From contig NZ_JBIWXY010000002.1 of NCBI RefSeq assembly GCF_044751345.1, positions 62,001 to 126,000 of the forward strand: a DNA stretch of 64,000 bases, read 5' to 3'. A program made the translations under genes and the position numbers. Shown here piece by piece: positions 1 to 7,494 of this stretch. The DNA is from Methylobacillus methanolivorans (lineage in GTDB: Bacteria; Pseudomonadota; Gammaproteobacteria; Burkholderiales; Methylophilaceae). Under the pieces are notes generated by a model. The model was not told the DNA's origin. It worked only from the letters and a program-made list of their open reading frames with translations, and made no database searches. Every line of letters begins with the position of its first letter. Position 1 is the stretch's first letter.

Positions 1-591
1 GCCAGCCACCGCCACTGATACCAGCACAATTGCCGCCAATGCCGATGGCACTACCTTGGTCATGCGTGGTAATAGATAGATGATAACCATCGTCAACGCG
101 ACCAGCCCGAGCATGGTGTACAGCAAAGGTCCACTCAACCATTGCAAGCTGCCATCGCCTGCCACCACCTTGAAATGGTTGAACTGGGCGAAGAAAATCA
201 CCATCGCCAAACCATTCACAAAGCCTAGCATTACTGGATAAGGCACCATGCGAATGTACTTGCCCATCCTTGCAACACCGAACAGCACCTGCAATATCCC
301 CATCAGCACCACGGCTGCAAACAGGTATTCCACGCCATGCTGCACCACCAAGGCTGTCATCACCACCGCTAATGAACCTGCTGCCCCGGAAATCATCCCA
401 GGGCGCCCGCCAAAGGCAGAGGTGATAAACGACACGATCACCGAGGCATACAATCCAGTCAAAGGCGATACATGGGCAACAAAGGCAAATGCGATCGTTT
501 CCGGCACCATCGCCAGGGCTGTTGTCAGCCCGCTTAATGCGTTGGTTTTAATTTGGGACAGATTTAGCCCCTTGGATACTGCATTCGACAT
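1..591 (-). CDS. SulP-family anion permease, N-terminal part (cut by window edge)
   Basis: The minus strand reads open from an ATG at 591 to the window edge, giving 197 residues with no stop. AGGAG lies about 8 bases before the ATG. The start is MSNAVSKGLNLSQIKTNALS, followed by hydrophobic helices with the stretch LAMVPETIAFAFVAHVSPLTG; this matches the SulP/SLC26 pattern in which an early helix carries a P-E-A/T-I-A-like motif. Later segments such as GGRPGMISGAAGSLAVV and PYPVMLGFVNGLAMVIF also fit SulP transmembrane helices. Family members move sulfate, bicarbonate or related anions across the inner membrane; the substrate cannot be told here. The C-terminal half and any STAS domain lie outside the window. 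Confidence 0.85.
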   Translation of the reverse strand, partial: MSNAVSKGLNLSQIKTNALSGLTTALAMVPETIAFAFVAHVSPLTGLYASVIVSFITSAFGGRPGMISGAAGSLAVVMTALVVQHGVEYLFAAVVLMGILQVLFGVARMGKYIRMVPYPVMLGFVNGLAMVIFFAQFNHFKVVAGDGSLQWLSGPLLYTMLGLVALTMVIIYLLPRMTKVVPSALAAIVLVSVAVAG

Positions 592-803
592 CAATAAACT
601 CCTGTGCTGCAGCACAACTCAGCTATTTTAGCGGCCACTATGTCATGCCAATTTAATCAATAAGTTAAATCGGTAAAAACACCAAATAATAGAAAAAAGA
701 CTGTTCAGCTTTTCTAGGCTCGATGTGAAAAATCCCTCAAGTTTGCAGAAATAGCAGGCATTGGATAACCTGCATTCAATATCCCGGATAAGGAGCTGCC
801 ATC

Positions 804-1154
804 ATGGAAAACCAATGGAGTGTCTATCGCGTATCTCCTATCGACCACGGTTGGCACTATCTCAAGACGGTAAACGAAACCGCACGCCTATTGGGTGGGA
901 ATTGGGCAGAAGCAGAAGCGAATGGTCTAGTCGCAGATCACCCCAGGGTTGAGGTATTTCTAGCAGCCTACCGTTTTGCTCGCGAGGCCGCGATTACTCA
1001 CGGCTATGACAATATCAACCGCAATCAACCCGTTGTATTCTGGTTACCAGACAGTACTATTTTCAACTATGGATTTGTATTCAAGTCAGATAATGGTGGG
1101 ATCACTTATGTGGTTTCACCCAAACCGCTATCTTGGCTAAATCAATTGAGTTGA
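804..1154 (+). CDS. Hypothetical protein, 116 aa
   Basis: An open frame of 116 codons begins with ATG preceded by a good ribosome site (AAGGAG, 8 bases upstream) and ends just before a strong hairpin, so it looks like a complete single-gene unit. The product (MENQWSVYRVSPIDHGWHYL...) is soluble, with no signal peptide or membrane segment. It is rich in aromatic residues and has a mixed alpha/beta look. I do not recognise a family. It is divergent from the SulP gene and convergent with gyrB. Confidence that it is a real gene is good; the function is unknown. Confidence 0.65.
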   Translation: MENQWSVYRVSPIDHGWHYLKTVNETARLLGGNWAEAEANGLVADHPRVEVFLAAYRFAREAAITHGYDNINRNQPVVFWLPDSTIFNYGFVFKSDNGGITYVVSPKPLSWLNQLS

Positions 1155-1157
1155 AAG

Positions 1158-1188
1158 CAATCAGGCTAATCATTGATTAGCCTGATTG
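1158..1188. terminator. Perfect 14-bp hairpin between convergent genes
   Basis: CAATCAGGCTAATC and its exact complement are separated by a 3-base loop. It sits between the convergent 116-aa gene and gyrB and probably stops both transcripts. Neither side has a strong T run, so termination may be imperfect. Confidence 0.6.
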
Positions 1189-1217
1189 TTGATGATCATA
1201 TGAAAATACTAAATAGA

Positions 1218-3614
1218 TCAAACGTCTAGGTTACTTACCCCCAGAGCATTGCCTTCAATGAAGGCGCGGCGTGGTTCTACCTGATCACCCATCAATGTAG
1301 TGAAGATTTCATCAGCCGCAATGGCATCGTCAATCTGCACCTTGAGTAGGCGGCGTACAGTAGGATCCATAGTGGTTTCCCACAGTTGCTCAGGGTTCAT
1401 TTCACCCAGGCCTTTATAGCGCTGGATATTGAGGCCGTGCTTGGCTTCGCCCATGAGCCAATCTAGAGCAGCCTTGAAGCTGGTGATTGGTTGTTGTTTT
1501 TCACCACGCTTGATAGTGGCACCCTCACCTACCAAGCCTTGCAAGGTTTGTGATGTAGTGAGGATTTGCTGGTAATCACCACTACTGATGAAATCGCTAT
1601 CGATCACGCTGGCTTGCAGGTTGCCGTGAACATACTTGTTGATTGCCAGGCGATAGTTGCCACTTTCTTGGTTTTGCGTCACTAATACTTCGCTACCTGT
1701 ATGGCCCAACAATGGACGAAGTTTTGCTGCTGTCGCTTCGGCTTGGGCCTCACTATCGAGTTCCAACTTGCCCAGCTCAAGTAATGCGCGCAGGATACTT
1801 TCGTCATACAGTGGGCTCAAACGGCGAATGATGGCTTCGGTTAGTACCATTTGCTTGGCAATCGCTGCCAATGCTTCGCCACTGATGGTTTCACCATCTG
1901 TTTGCTTGAGTAATTCCGCACCTTTGAGCGCGGATTGCAGCAGGTATTGATCCAGTTCCTGCTCATCCTTGAGGTAACGCTCATCACGTCCCTGCTTGAC
2001 CTTGTACAACGGTGGCTGAGCAATATAAACATGGCCTCGCTCCACCAATTCTCCCATCTGACGATAGAAGAAAGTTAGCAACAAGGTTCTGATGTGCGCA
2101 CCATCAACGTCAGCATCGGTCATGATGATAATGCGGTGATAGCGCAATTTTTCTGCACTGAAATCATCCTTGCCTATGCCTGTCCCCAAGGCAGTGATCA
2201 GGGTTGCAATTTCCTGTGAAGACAAGAGCTTATCGAAACGGGCTTTTTCCACGTTCAGGATCTTACCCTTCAATGGCAGGATAGCCTGGAACTTGCGATC
2301 ACGGCCTTGCTTGGCAGATCCGCCCGCAGAGTCACCCTCGACAAGGTAAAGCTCGCTTAATGCTGGGTCTTTTTCTTGGCAATCGGCAAGTTTGCCAGGC
2401 AAACCCATGGTATCCATGGCGCCTTTACGGCGTGTCATTTCACGCGCCTTACGGGCTGCATCACGTGCGCGGGCTGCCTCAATAATCTTGTTGCAGATAA
2501 TTTTGGCTTCGTTAGGATTTTCCAGCAGGAATTCAGCCAGCTTCGCAGAAACGACTTCTTGCACAACAGGCTGCACTTCGCTGGAAACCAGCTTGTCCTT
2601 GGTTTGTGAGGAAAACTTTGGCTCAGGTACCTTCACGGAAAGTACGCAAGTCAGGCCTTCACGCATGTCATCACCGCTGGTGTCGATCTTGGCTTTTTTC
2701 GCCAAGTCATTTTGCTCAATATAGCTGTTCAGCGTACGTGTCATTGCCGTACGCAAGCCAGTCAAGTGAGTACCACCATCCCTTTGCGGAATATTGTTGG
2801 TAAAGCACTGCACGCTTTCACTGTAGGAATCGTTCCATTGCATGGATACTTCGATCGTCATGCCATCCTTTTCGCCGGAAGCGTAGAAAGGCTTGGGATG
2901 CAGTACAGTTTTGCTGCGGTTCATGTATTCAACGAAACCCTTGACCCCACCGGAATGGGCAAAGTTTTCAGACTTGCCATTGCGCTGGTCGATCAGCTCA
3001 ATCTTGACGCCATTATTGAGGAAGGAAAGCTCGCGAATGCGTTTTGCGAGAATTTCGAAATGAAATTCCACAGTAGTGAAAGTTTCAACGGAAGCCAGGA
3101 AATGGACTTCTGTACCACGTCGTTCAGTCGTGCCCGTCACAGCCAAAGGTGATACGGCCACGCCACGACGGAATTCCATTTGATGCACTTGGCCATTACG
3201 GCAGATACGCAATCGAAGCCAGTCTGAGAGCGCATTCACCACAGAAACACCTACACCGTGCAAGCCACCAGAAACTTTGTAGGAATTTTGGTCAAACTTG
3301 CCGCCGGCATGTAATTCTGTCATTACGATTTCAGCGGCTGACCGCTTGGGCTCGTGTTTATCGTCTTCCTTGATGTCGGTAGGAATACCACGACCATTGT
3401 CAGAAATACTGATCGAATTATCAGGATGAATGATTACCTTGATGTCATCACAGTGTCCTGCCAAAGCTTCATCAATCGCATTGTCCAGTACCTCGAACAC
3501 CATGTGGTGCAAACCGCTGCCATCGGATGTATCGCCAATGTACATACCTGGGCGTTTACGAACTGCATCTAGGCCTTCAAGGATTTTAATACTGTCGGAA
3601 TTGTAATCAGTCAT
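1218..3614 (-). CDS. gyrB: DNA gyrase subunit B
   Basis: ATPase subunit of the type II topoisomerase that introduces negative supercoils ahead of replication forks; it works as A2B2 with GyrA. The 798 residues are close to the family size (E. coli about 804). The GHKL ATPase domain is seen at the N terminus (RPGMYIGDT; EVLDNAIDEA with Glu41 and Asn45). The Toprim domain carries YLVEGDSAGGSAKQGRDR and the metal motif MTDADVDGAHI. The C-terminal part has RYKGLGEMNPEQLW and EPRRAFIEGNA. The start MTDYNSDSIKILEGLDAVRK fits the family and follows AGGA. A ParB-type site lies 10 bases upstream of the ATG. It follows dnaN by 52 bases and is probably co-transcribed with it. Confidence 0.98.
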   Translation of the reverse strand: MTDYNSDSIKILEGLDAVRKRPGMYIGDTSDGSGLHHMVFEVLDNAIDEALAGHCDDIKVIIHPDNSISISDNGRGIPTDIKEDDKHEPKRSAAEIVMTELHAGGKFDQNSYKVSGGLHGVGVSVVNALSDWLRLRICRNGQVHQMEFRRGVAVSPLAVTGTTERRGTEVHFLASVETFTTVEFHFEILAKRIRELSFLNNGVKIELIDQRNGKSENFAHSGGVKGFVEYMNRSKTVLHPKPFYASGEKDGMTIEVSMQWNDSYSESVQCFTNNIPQRDGGTHLTGLRTAMTRTLNSYIEQNDLAKKAKIDTSGDDMREGLTCVLSVKVPEPKFSSQTKDKLVSSEVQPVVQEVVSAKLAEFLLENPNEAKIICNKIIEAARARDAARKAREMTRRKGAMDTMGLPGKLADCQEKDPALSELYLVEGDSAGGSAKQGRDRKFQAILPLKGKILNVEKARFDKLLSSQEIATLITALGTGIGKDDFSAEKLRYHRIIIMTDADVDGAHIRTLLLTFFYRQMGELVERGHVYIAQPPLYKVKQGRDERYLKDEQELDQYLLQSALKGAELLKQTDGETISGEALAAIAKQMVLTEAIIRRLSPLYDESILRALLELGKLELDSEAQAEATAAKLRPLLGHTGSEVLVTQNQESGNYRLAINKYVHGNLQASVIDSDFISSGDYQQILTTSQTLQGLVGEGATIKRGEKQQPITSFKAALDWLMGEAKHGLNIQRYKGLGEMNPEQLWETTMDPTVRRLLKVQIDDAIAADEIFTTLMGDQVEPRRAFIEGNALGVSNLDV

Positions 3615-3623
3615 AGTCCTGTG

Positions 3624-3639
3624 GGTTTCACGTGAAACA
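3624..3639. promoter_or_regulatory. parS: parS-like ParB binding site in the gyrB leader
   Basis: GGTTTCACGTGAAACA matches the bacterial parS consensus TGTTTCACGTGAAACA except at the first base. It lies between dnaN and gyrB, immediately before the gyrB ribosome site. With the pair in front of mnmG it makes three sites within 8.2 kb around the replication genes, as expected for ParB loading near the origin. Confidence 0.9.
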
Positions 3640-3666
3640 ATCAGTTATTCTTTAATATTCAATCGG

Positions 3667-4770
3667 TTAAATTCTCATTGGCATAACGACATATTTGTAA
3701 TTATTGTCGTTTTCCACTGTTACCAGGCAACTACTATTCGCATCTGCAAACGAGAAAATCACGCTTTCGCTGTCTGAATTGTTCAATACATCGATCATGT
3801 AAGTGACATTGAAGCCAATATCCAGACTGCTGCCACCATAGCTAATTTCAAGTTCTTCTTCTGCTTCTTCCTGCTCGCTATTGGTGCTGATTAGTTTCAA
3901 GCTATTCGCAGAAAGCACCATGCGAATACCACGATATTTTTCGTTGGACAGGATAGAAGCTCGTTGCATGGATAACAAAATCATCATGCGATCTACAGTG
4001 AAACTGTTCTGGTGTCCTGTAGGGATTACACGTGTGTAATCTGGGAATTTTCCGTCAATTACTTTTGAAATCAATCGGATATCACCAAAAGCGAAATTAG
4101 CCTGACCATTGGCAACCTCTATTGTGACTTCATCTTCGCTTTCGTCCAACAGTTTTATCAATTCGATCACGGTTTTGCGTGGCAGGATGATTTCCTGTTT
4201 TTCGTAGCTATTTGCCAGTTCGGTTGAAGTAAAACTGAGTCTGTGGCCATCAGTACCTACAACATTCAGCCTATTTCCATTCACTTCAAACAACAAGCCG
4301 TTGAGGTAATAACGGATGTCTTGCTGCGCCATTGCGAATTCAACTTGTTTGAATAAGCGCTTAAGCGATTTTTGCCCAATCTTGATGATGGTATTACTTG
4401 CATCTGCATTTTTAGTCATCAAAGGGTAATCGTTGGCAGGAAGCGTTTGCAGGTTAAAACGGCTCTTGCCGGTTTTAACTTGGATGCGATTTTCCTGTGT
4501 TGCCATGGTGATATCAGCGTTTTCAGGCAATGAACGGCAAATATCCAGAAGTTTCTTTGCGGAGATCGTTGTCGATAGTTCTCCGCCGACTGCTGTTTCC
4601 ACTGAAAGCGAGATTTGCATTTCCAGATCTGTGGCTGTCAGCACAATTTTGTCCTGTTTAGCTTCTAGTAACAGATTGGAAAGAATAGGCAAAGTATGAC
4701 GTCTTTCAACAATACTGCTTACTGATGAAAGTGGTTTTAACAGCGTATCGCGATTGATTTGGATGTTCAT
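3667..4770 (-). CDS. dnaN: DNA polymerase III beta subunit (sliding clamp)
   Basis: Dimeric ring that tethers DNA polymerase III to the template. The 367 residues match the family (E. coli 366). The N terminus MNIQINRDTLLKPLSSVSSIVERRHTLPILSNLLL is typical of the first of three clamp folds. The C terminus ends with the family-like stretch YKYVVMPMRI, which forms part of the cleft that binds partner proteins. The ATG is followed by an uninterrupted frame. The gene lies downstream of dnaA after a 230-base AT-rich gap and upstream of gyrB, the classic dnaA-dnaN-gyrB order without recF between. Confidence 0.98.
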   Translation of the reverse strand: MNIQINRDTLLKPLSSVSSIVERRHTLPILSNLLLEAKQDKIVLTATDLEMQISLSVETAVGGELSTTISAKKLLDICRSLPENADITMATQENRIQVKTGKSRFNLQTLPANDYPLMTKNADASNTIIKIGQKSLKRLFKQVEFAMAQQDIRYYLNGLLFEVNGNRLNVVGTDGHRLSFTSTELANSYEKQEIILPRKTVIELIKLLDESEDEVTIEVANGQANFAFGDIRLISKVIDGKFPDYTRVIPTGHQNSFTVDRMMILLSMQRASILSNEKYRGIRMVLSANSLKLISTNSEQEEAEEELEISYGGSSLDIGFNVTYMIDVLNNSDSESVIFSFADANSSCLVTVENDNNYKYVVMPMRI

Positions 4771-5000
4771 ATCTTTAAAACCTAATATATAAAAAATAAA
4801 TTGATAATAACAATAAAGTAAGCAACTTCTGTTGATAACTCAAATTTTCAATTTAAATTCAATCACATATTTGAAATTAAACTATCTTGAAATTTTTATA
4901 AACTGTTGTGGATAGAATGTTGGTTATTTTACTGACTTCTTAAAATCGCGTTTAACCCGCATTGTTACCCACAGCCTTTCCATAAGCACGTACTTATTTT
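4771..5000. other. AT-rich dnaA-dnaN gap with DnaA-box-like sites
   Basis: This 230-base gap is very AT-rich and carries two near-consensus DnaA boxes: CTATCCACA (complement of 4907-4915) and TTACCCACA (4965-4973), each one base from TTATCCACA. It must also hold any separate dnaN promoter. It is a secondary candidate for part of the origin; the dnaA-rpmH gap fits the gene orientations better. Confidence 0.4.
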
Positions 5001-6422
5001 TTAATCCCGGATCACTTGAATCAAGACAGAAATATCTCTTGCCAAGGTTTGATCGTTTTGGCGCAATTGCTCAACTTCATCACAGGCATGCATTACCGTG
5101 GTGTGGTGGCGGCCACCAAAGGCCTCACCGATTTCGGGGAAGCTGTGATTAGTCAGCTCGCGCGCTAGTGTCATCGCGATTTGTCGTGGACGTGCAAAAT
5201 TGCGCGAACGTTTTTTGCTATACATTTCAGCAACTTTGATTTTGTAGTAGTCAGCAACTGTTTTCTGAATATTCTCGATAGTAATCTGACGGCCACGAAC
5301 TGCGATCAAGTCTTTCAATGCTTCTTTTGCCAAGCTCACATCAATGGCATGACCAGTGAAATTGGCCATGGCAATAATACGGTTAAGCGCGCCTTCTAAT
5401 TCACGAACACTAGAACGTACTTGTTTCGCAATGAAAAATGCAACGTCTTCATCCAGGCGCACGCGTGCTGCTTCAGCTTTCTTCAACAGGATGGCAACGC
5501 GCATTTCCAATTCTGGCGGTTCTACTGCGACTGTTAGCCCCCAGCTGAACCGCGTGCGCAGGCGTTCATCGACATCTGCGATTTCCTTGGGATAGGTATC
5601 ACAGGTGATGATGATTTGCTTCTTGGCTTCGATTAGAGAGTTAAACGCATAGAAAAACTCTTCTTGGGTGCGACTCTTCTTGGCGAAAAACTGGATATCG
5701 TCAATCAGCAATAGATCCAGAGAATGATATTGACGTTTGAATTCATCAAACGCTTTGTGTTCGTAGGCTTTCACGACATCCGAAACATAGCGTTCTGCAT
5801 GCAGGTAACGAATTTTTGCATCTGGCCGCTGGGATTTCAGGTGATTGCCAATTGCTTGCAATACATGAGTCTTGCCTAAGCCAACTCCACCATAAATAAA
5901 CAGAGGGTTGTAGGCGGTACCTGGATTTTCCGCGACTTGTATGGCTGCCGCACGAGCTAATTGATTGGCTTTTCCAGTGACAAAGTTATCAAAGCGGAAT
6001 GACGGATTGAGGCCATTGGTCTCGGCTACGGGTTTGGTTTTTTTCACTGCTGCTGAAGCAGATTTTGTCGGCGTTACTGCTTTTGTGACCTTGCTGACTT
6101 CTGCTTCAATTTTTGCTTTTGGGGTAGGCTCTGCCGCTTGTTGTGGTTTAGGGCGTGCTGGGCTGACTGGCGCTGCTTTGTCGCTGGCATCATACAGTGC
6201 CAGTTCGATATGCATGGGGTTGGAGAATACCTCCTCAGCCAGTGCCGTGATTTTTTGTAGAAAGCGATCTTTTACCCATTGTTGTACAAAGCGATTAGGC
6301 GCCAATAGGCGCAATACATCCCCGTTAGCTTCAAAACGTAAGGGCTTGATCCAGGTGTTGAATTGCTGCGTTGACAACTCTTCTTCAAAGCGACCGAGAC
6401 AAAGAGACCAAAAATTTTCCAT
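5001..6422 (-). CDS. dnaA: Chromosomal replication initiator DnaA
   Basis: AAA+ ATPase that binds DnaA boxes and opens the origin. The 473 residues cover domain I (MENFWSLCLGRFEEELSTQQ), an Ala/Lys/Pro-rich linker at about 80-135, the AAA+ core with Walker A GGVGLGKT (178-185) and Walker B LLLIDDIQFF (237-246), and the DNA-binding domain IV. In domain IV the signature reads GGRHHTTVMHA (436 onward), where most family members have an Asp at the first of the two His positions. The ribosome site is weak (GGAG about 13 bases upstream). It is first in a leftward dnaA-dnaN-gyrB series and divergent from rpmH. Confidence 0.98.
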   Translation of the reverse strand: MENFWSLCLGRFEEELSTQQFNTWIKPLRFEANGDVLRLLAPNRFVQQWVKDRFLQKITALAEEVFSNPMHIELALYDASDKAAPVSPARPKPQQAAEPTPKAKIEAEVSKVTKAVTPTKSASAAVKKTKPVAETNGLNPSFRFDNFVTGKANQLARAAAIQVAENPGTAYNPLFIYGGVGLGKTHVLQAIGNHLKSQRPDAKIRYLHAERYVSDVVKAYEHKAFDEFKRQYHSLDLLLIDDIQFFAKKSRTQEEFFYAFNSLIEAKKQIIITCDTYPKEIADVDERLRTRFSWGLTVAVEPPELEMRVAILLKKAEAARVRLDEDVAFFIAKQVRSSVRELEGALNRIIAMANFTGHAIDVSLAKEALKDLIAVRGRQITIENIQKTVADYYKIKVAEMYSKKRSRNFARPRQIAMTLARELTNHSFPEIGEAFGGRHHTTVMHACDEVEQLRQNDQTLARDISVLIQVIRD

Positions 6423-6566
6423 CGGTTGCCCGAAACTCCGCAGTGAAATGAATGTGAGGTATGGACGAAACGTCTGATTATGTTTATTTTTATCGACCAG
6501 ATGCTGTATTCACGGGATATTTACCACCCCATGCCAGATGAAGGATTCTAGCTTGTTTGCCACAAC

Positions 6567-6575
6567 TTATCCACA
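6567..6575 (+). promoter_or_regulatory. Perfect consensus DnaA box
   Basis: TTATCCACA, an exact match to the strong DnaA box, lies 145 bases upstream of the dnaA start. It could serve origin function, dnaA autoregulation or both. Confidence 0.7.
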
Positions 6576-6623
6576 GGCAACGCACAATCATTTTCACAAC
6601 GGCTATGTTTTCCCAAATAAACA

Positions 6624-6653
6624 TTGACATAGGGCTGTGTTTTCAGGTTAAAT
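6624..6653 (+). promoter_or_regulatory. Predicted sigma70 promoter of rpmH
   Basis: TTGACA (6624-6629), an 18-base spacer and TTAAAT (6648-6653) lie about 46 bases before the rpmH start. The perfect -35 box and the position fit a strong ribosomal-protein promoter serving rpmH and probably the genes after it. Confidence 0.6.
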
Positions 6654-6699
6654 TACGCGTTTTTGATTCGCAACATCTAGAAGTCAACCGGAGATTCCC

Positions 6700-6834
6700 A
6701 TGAAACGCACTTACCAGCCTTCTAAAATTCGCCGTGCTCGTACGCATGGTTTCCTGGTGCGTATGAAGACCCGTGGTGGTCGCGCTGTTATCGCTGCGCG
6801 CCGTGCCAAGGGCCGTGCTCGCCTGGCTGTTTAA
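6700..6834 (+). CDS. rpmH: 50S ribosomal protein L34
   Basis: A 44-residue, Arg/Lys-rich protein starting MKRTYQPSKIRRARTHGFLV and ending ARLAV, a textbook L34. It is a component of the large ribosomal subunit. The ATG follows CCGGAGA with good spacing. It is first in the rpmH-rnpA-yidD-yidC-mnmE series conserved next to dnaA in many bacteria. Confidence 0.98.
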   Translation: MKRTYQPSKIRRARTHGFLVRMKTRGGRAVIAARRAKGRARLAV

Positions 6835-6842
6835 TCAGCCTT

Positions 6843-6862
6843 TCGCCGTTTAAGGCGATTTT
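6843..6862 (+). terminator. Weak hairpin with T4 between rpmH and rnpA
   Basis: TCGCC and GGCGA flank a 6-base loop and are followed by TTTT. It probably acts as a partial terminator that lets rpmH be expressed above rnpA. Confidence 0.45.
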
Positions 6863-6870
6863 AGCTATAC

Positions 6871-7248
6871 ATGGTTTTGCCATCATATGCGTTTGAGCGT
6901 CGGGCAAGATTGTTAAAAACGGATGAATTTTCATCCGTTTTTAATTTCCGCAAACGAGTTTCAGGTCGTTATCTTGTGTTCCACTACCAATCTAACGAAT
7001 TGGCTTACGCAAGATTGGGCTTGGTAGTAGGTAAGAAAATTGCTCGCCGCGCTGTGGATCGTAATTACATCAAGCGTGTCATGCGGGAACTATTCAGGTT
7101 AAACCAGCATCAATTGCCAGGCGTTGATCTGGTGATAAGACCCCACATGATATTTGGTCGTTCTGAGTTTACCGAGATTGAACAGGAGTTCATCGAATTG
7201 GTAAGCAAACTACAGCGCAAGCTGACGATACAGCAGGAGCCTCAATGA
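6871..7248 (+). CDS. rnpA: Ribonuclease P protein component
   Basis: Basic protein subunit that helps the RnpB RNA cut the 5' leader from tRNA precursors. The 125 residues include the start FERRARLLKTDEFSSVF, the central LGLVVGKKIARRAVDRNYIKRVMRELFR with the conserved RNR-like basic helix (here DRNYIKR), and a family-sized length. The ribosome site before the ATG is poor, so an upstream-coupled or slightly later start is possible. The stop codon abuts the yidD ATG. Confidence 0.95.
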   Translation: MVLPSYAFERRARLLKTDEFSSVFNFRKRVSGRYLVFHYQSNELAYARLGLVVGKKIARRAVDRNYIKRVMRELFRLNQHQLPGVDLVIRPHMIFGRSEFTEIEQEFIELVSKLQRKLTIQQEPQ

Positions 7249-7461
7249 ATGTTGGGCAAACTGATGGTAGGCTTGATCAAGTTATACCAATGGATGTTGA
7301 GTCCATTGCTGGGCCAGCGATGCCGTTTTTACCCGACCTGCTCGCAATATGCCATTGAAGCCATACAAAAACATGGCGCATTGCGCGGAGCCTTTTATAC
7401 AATACGCCGTTTATCCAAGTGTCACCCATGGCATGACGGTGGTCATGATCCTGTGCCATGA
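7249..7461 (+). CDS. yidD: Membrane protein insertion efficiency factor YidD
   Basis: Small membrane-associated protein thought to assist YidC-dependent insertion. The 70 residues contain the family hallmark CRFYPTCSQYAIEAIQKHG with its paired cysteines, and end with LSKCHPWHDGGHDPVP, where HPW and GGxDPVP are typical. It starts on the base right after the rnpA stop (TGA-ATG), suggesting translational coupling, and is followed by yidC after 33 bases. Confidence 0.97.
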   Translation: MLGKLMVGLIKLYQWMLSPLLGQRCRFYPTCSQYAIEAIQKHGALRGAFYTIRRLSKCHPWHDGGHDPVP

Positions 7462-7494
7462 GAGTGTGGCTTAATACATTAGATTAAGAGATTT

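Larger units (their letters stand above)
6423..6660. other. oriC: Candidate replication origin between dnaA and rpmH
   Basis: Genes read leftward on one side (dnaA, dnaN, gyrB) and rightward on the other (rpmH onward), as expected if forks leave from here. The gap contains one perfect DnaA box (6567-6575), weaker versions such as ATTTTCACA (6590-6598), and AT-rich stretches near 6480-6500. Pseudomonads place an origin in this same interval. The number of boxes is low, so the exact origin is uncertain. Confidence 0.45.

Noticed and set aside
248..631. Plus-strand open frame of 127 codons
   Set aside because: It is antisense to a clear SulP transporter frame that has a ribosome site; the product is low-complexity and unlike any membrane or soluble family.
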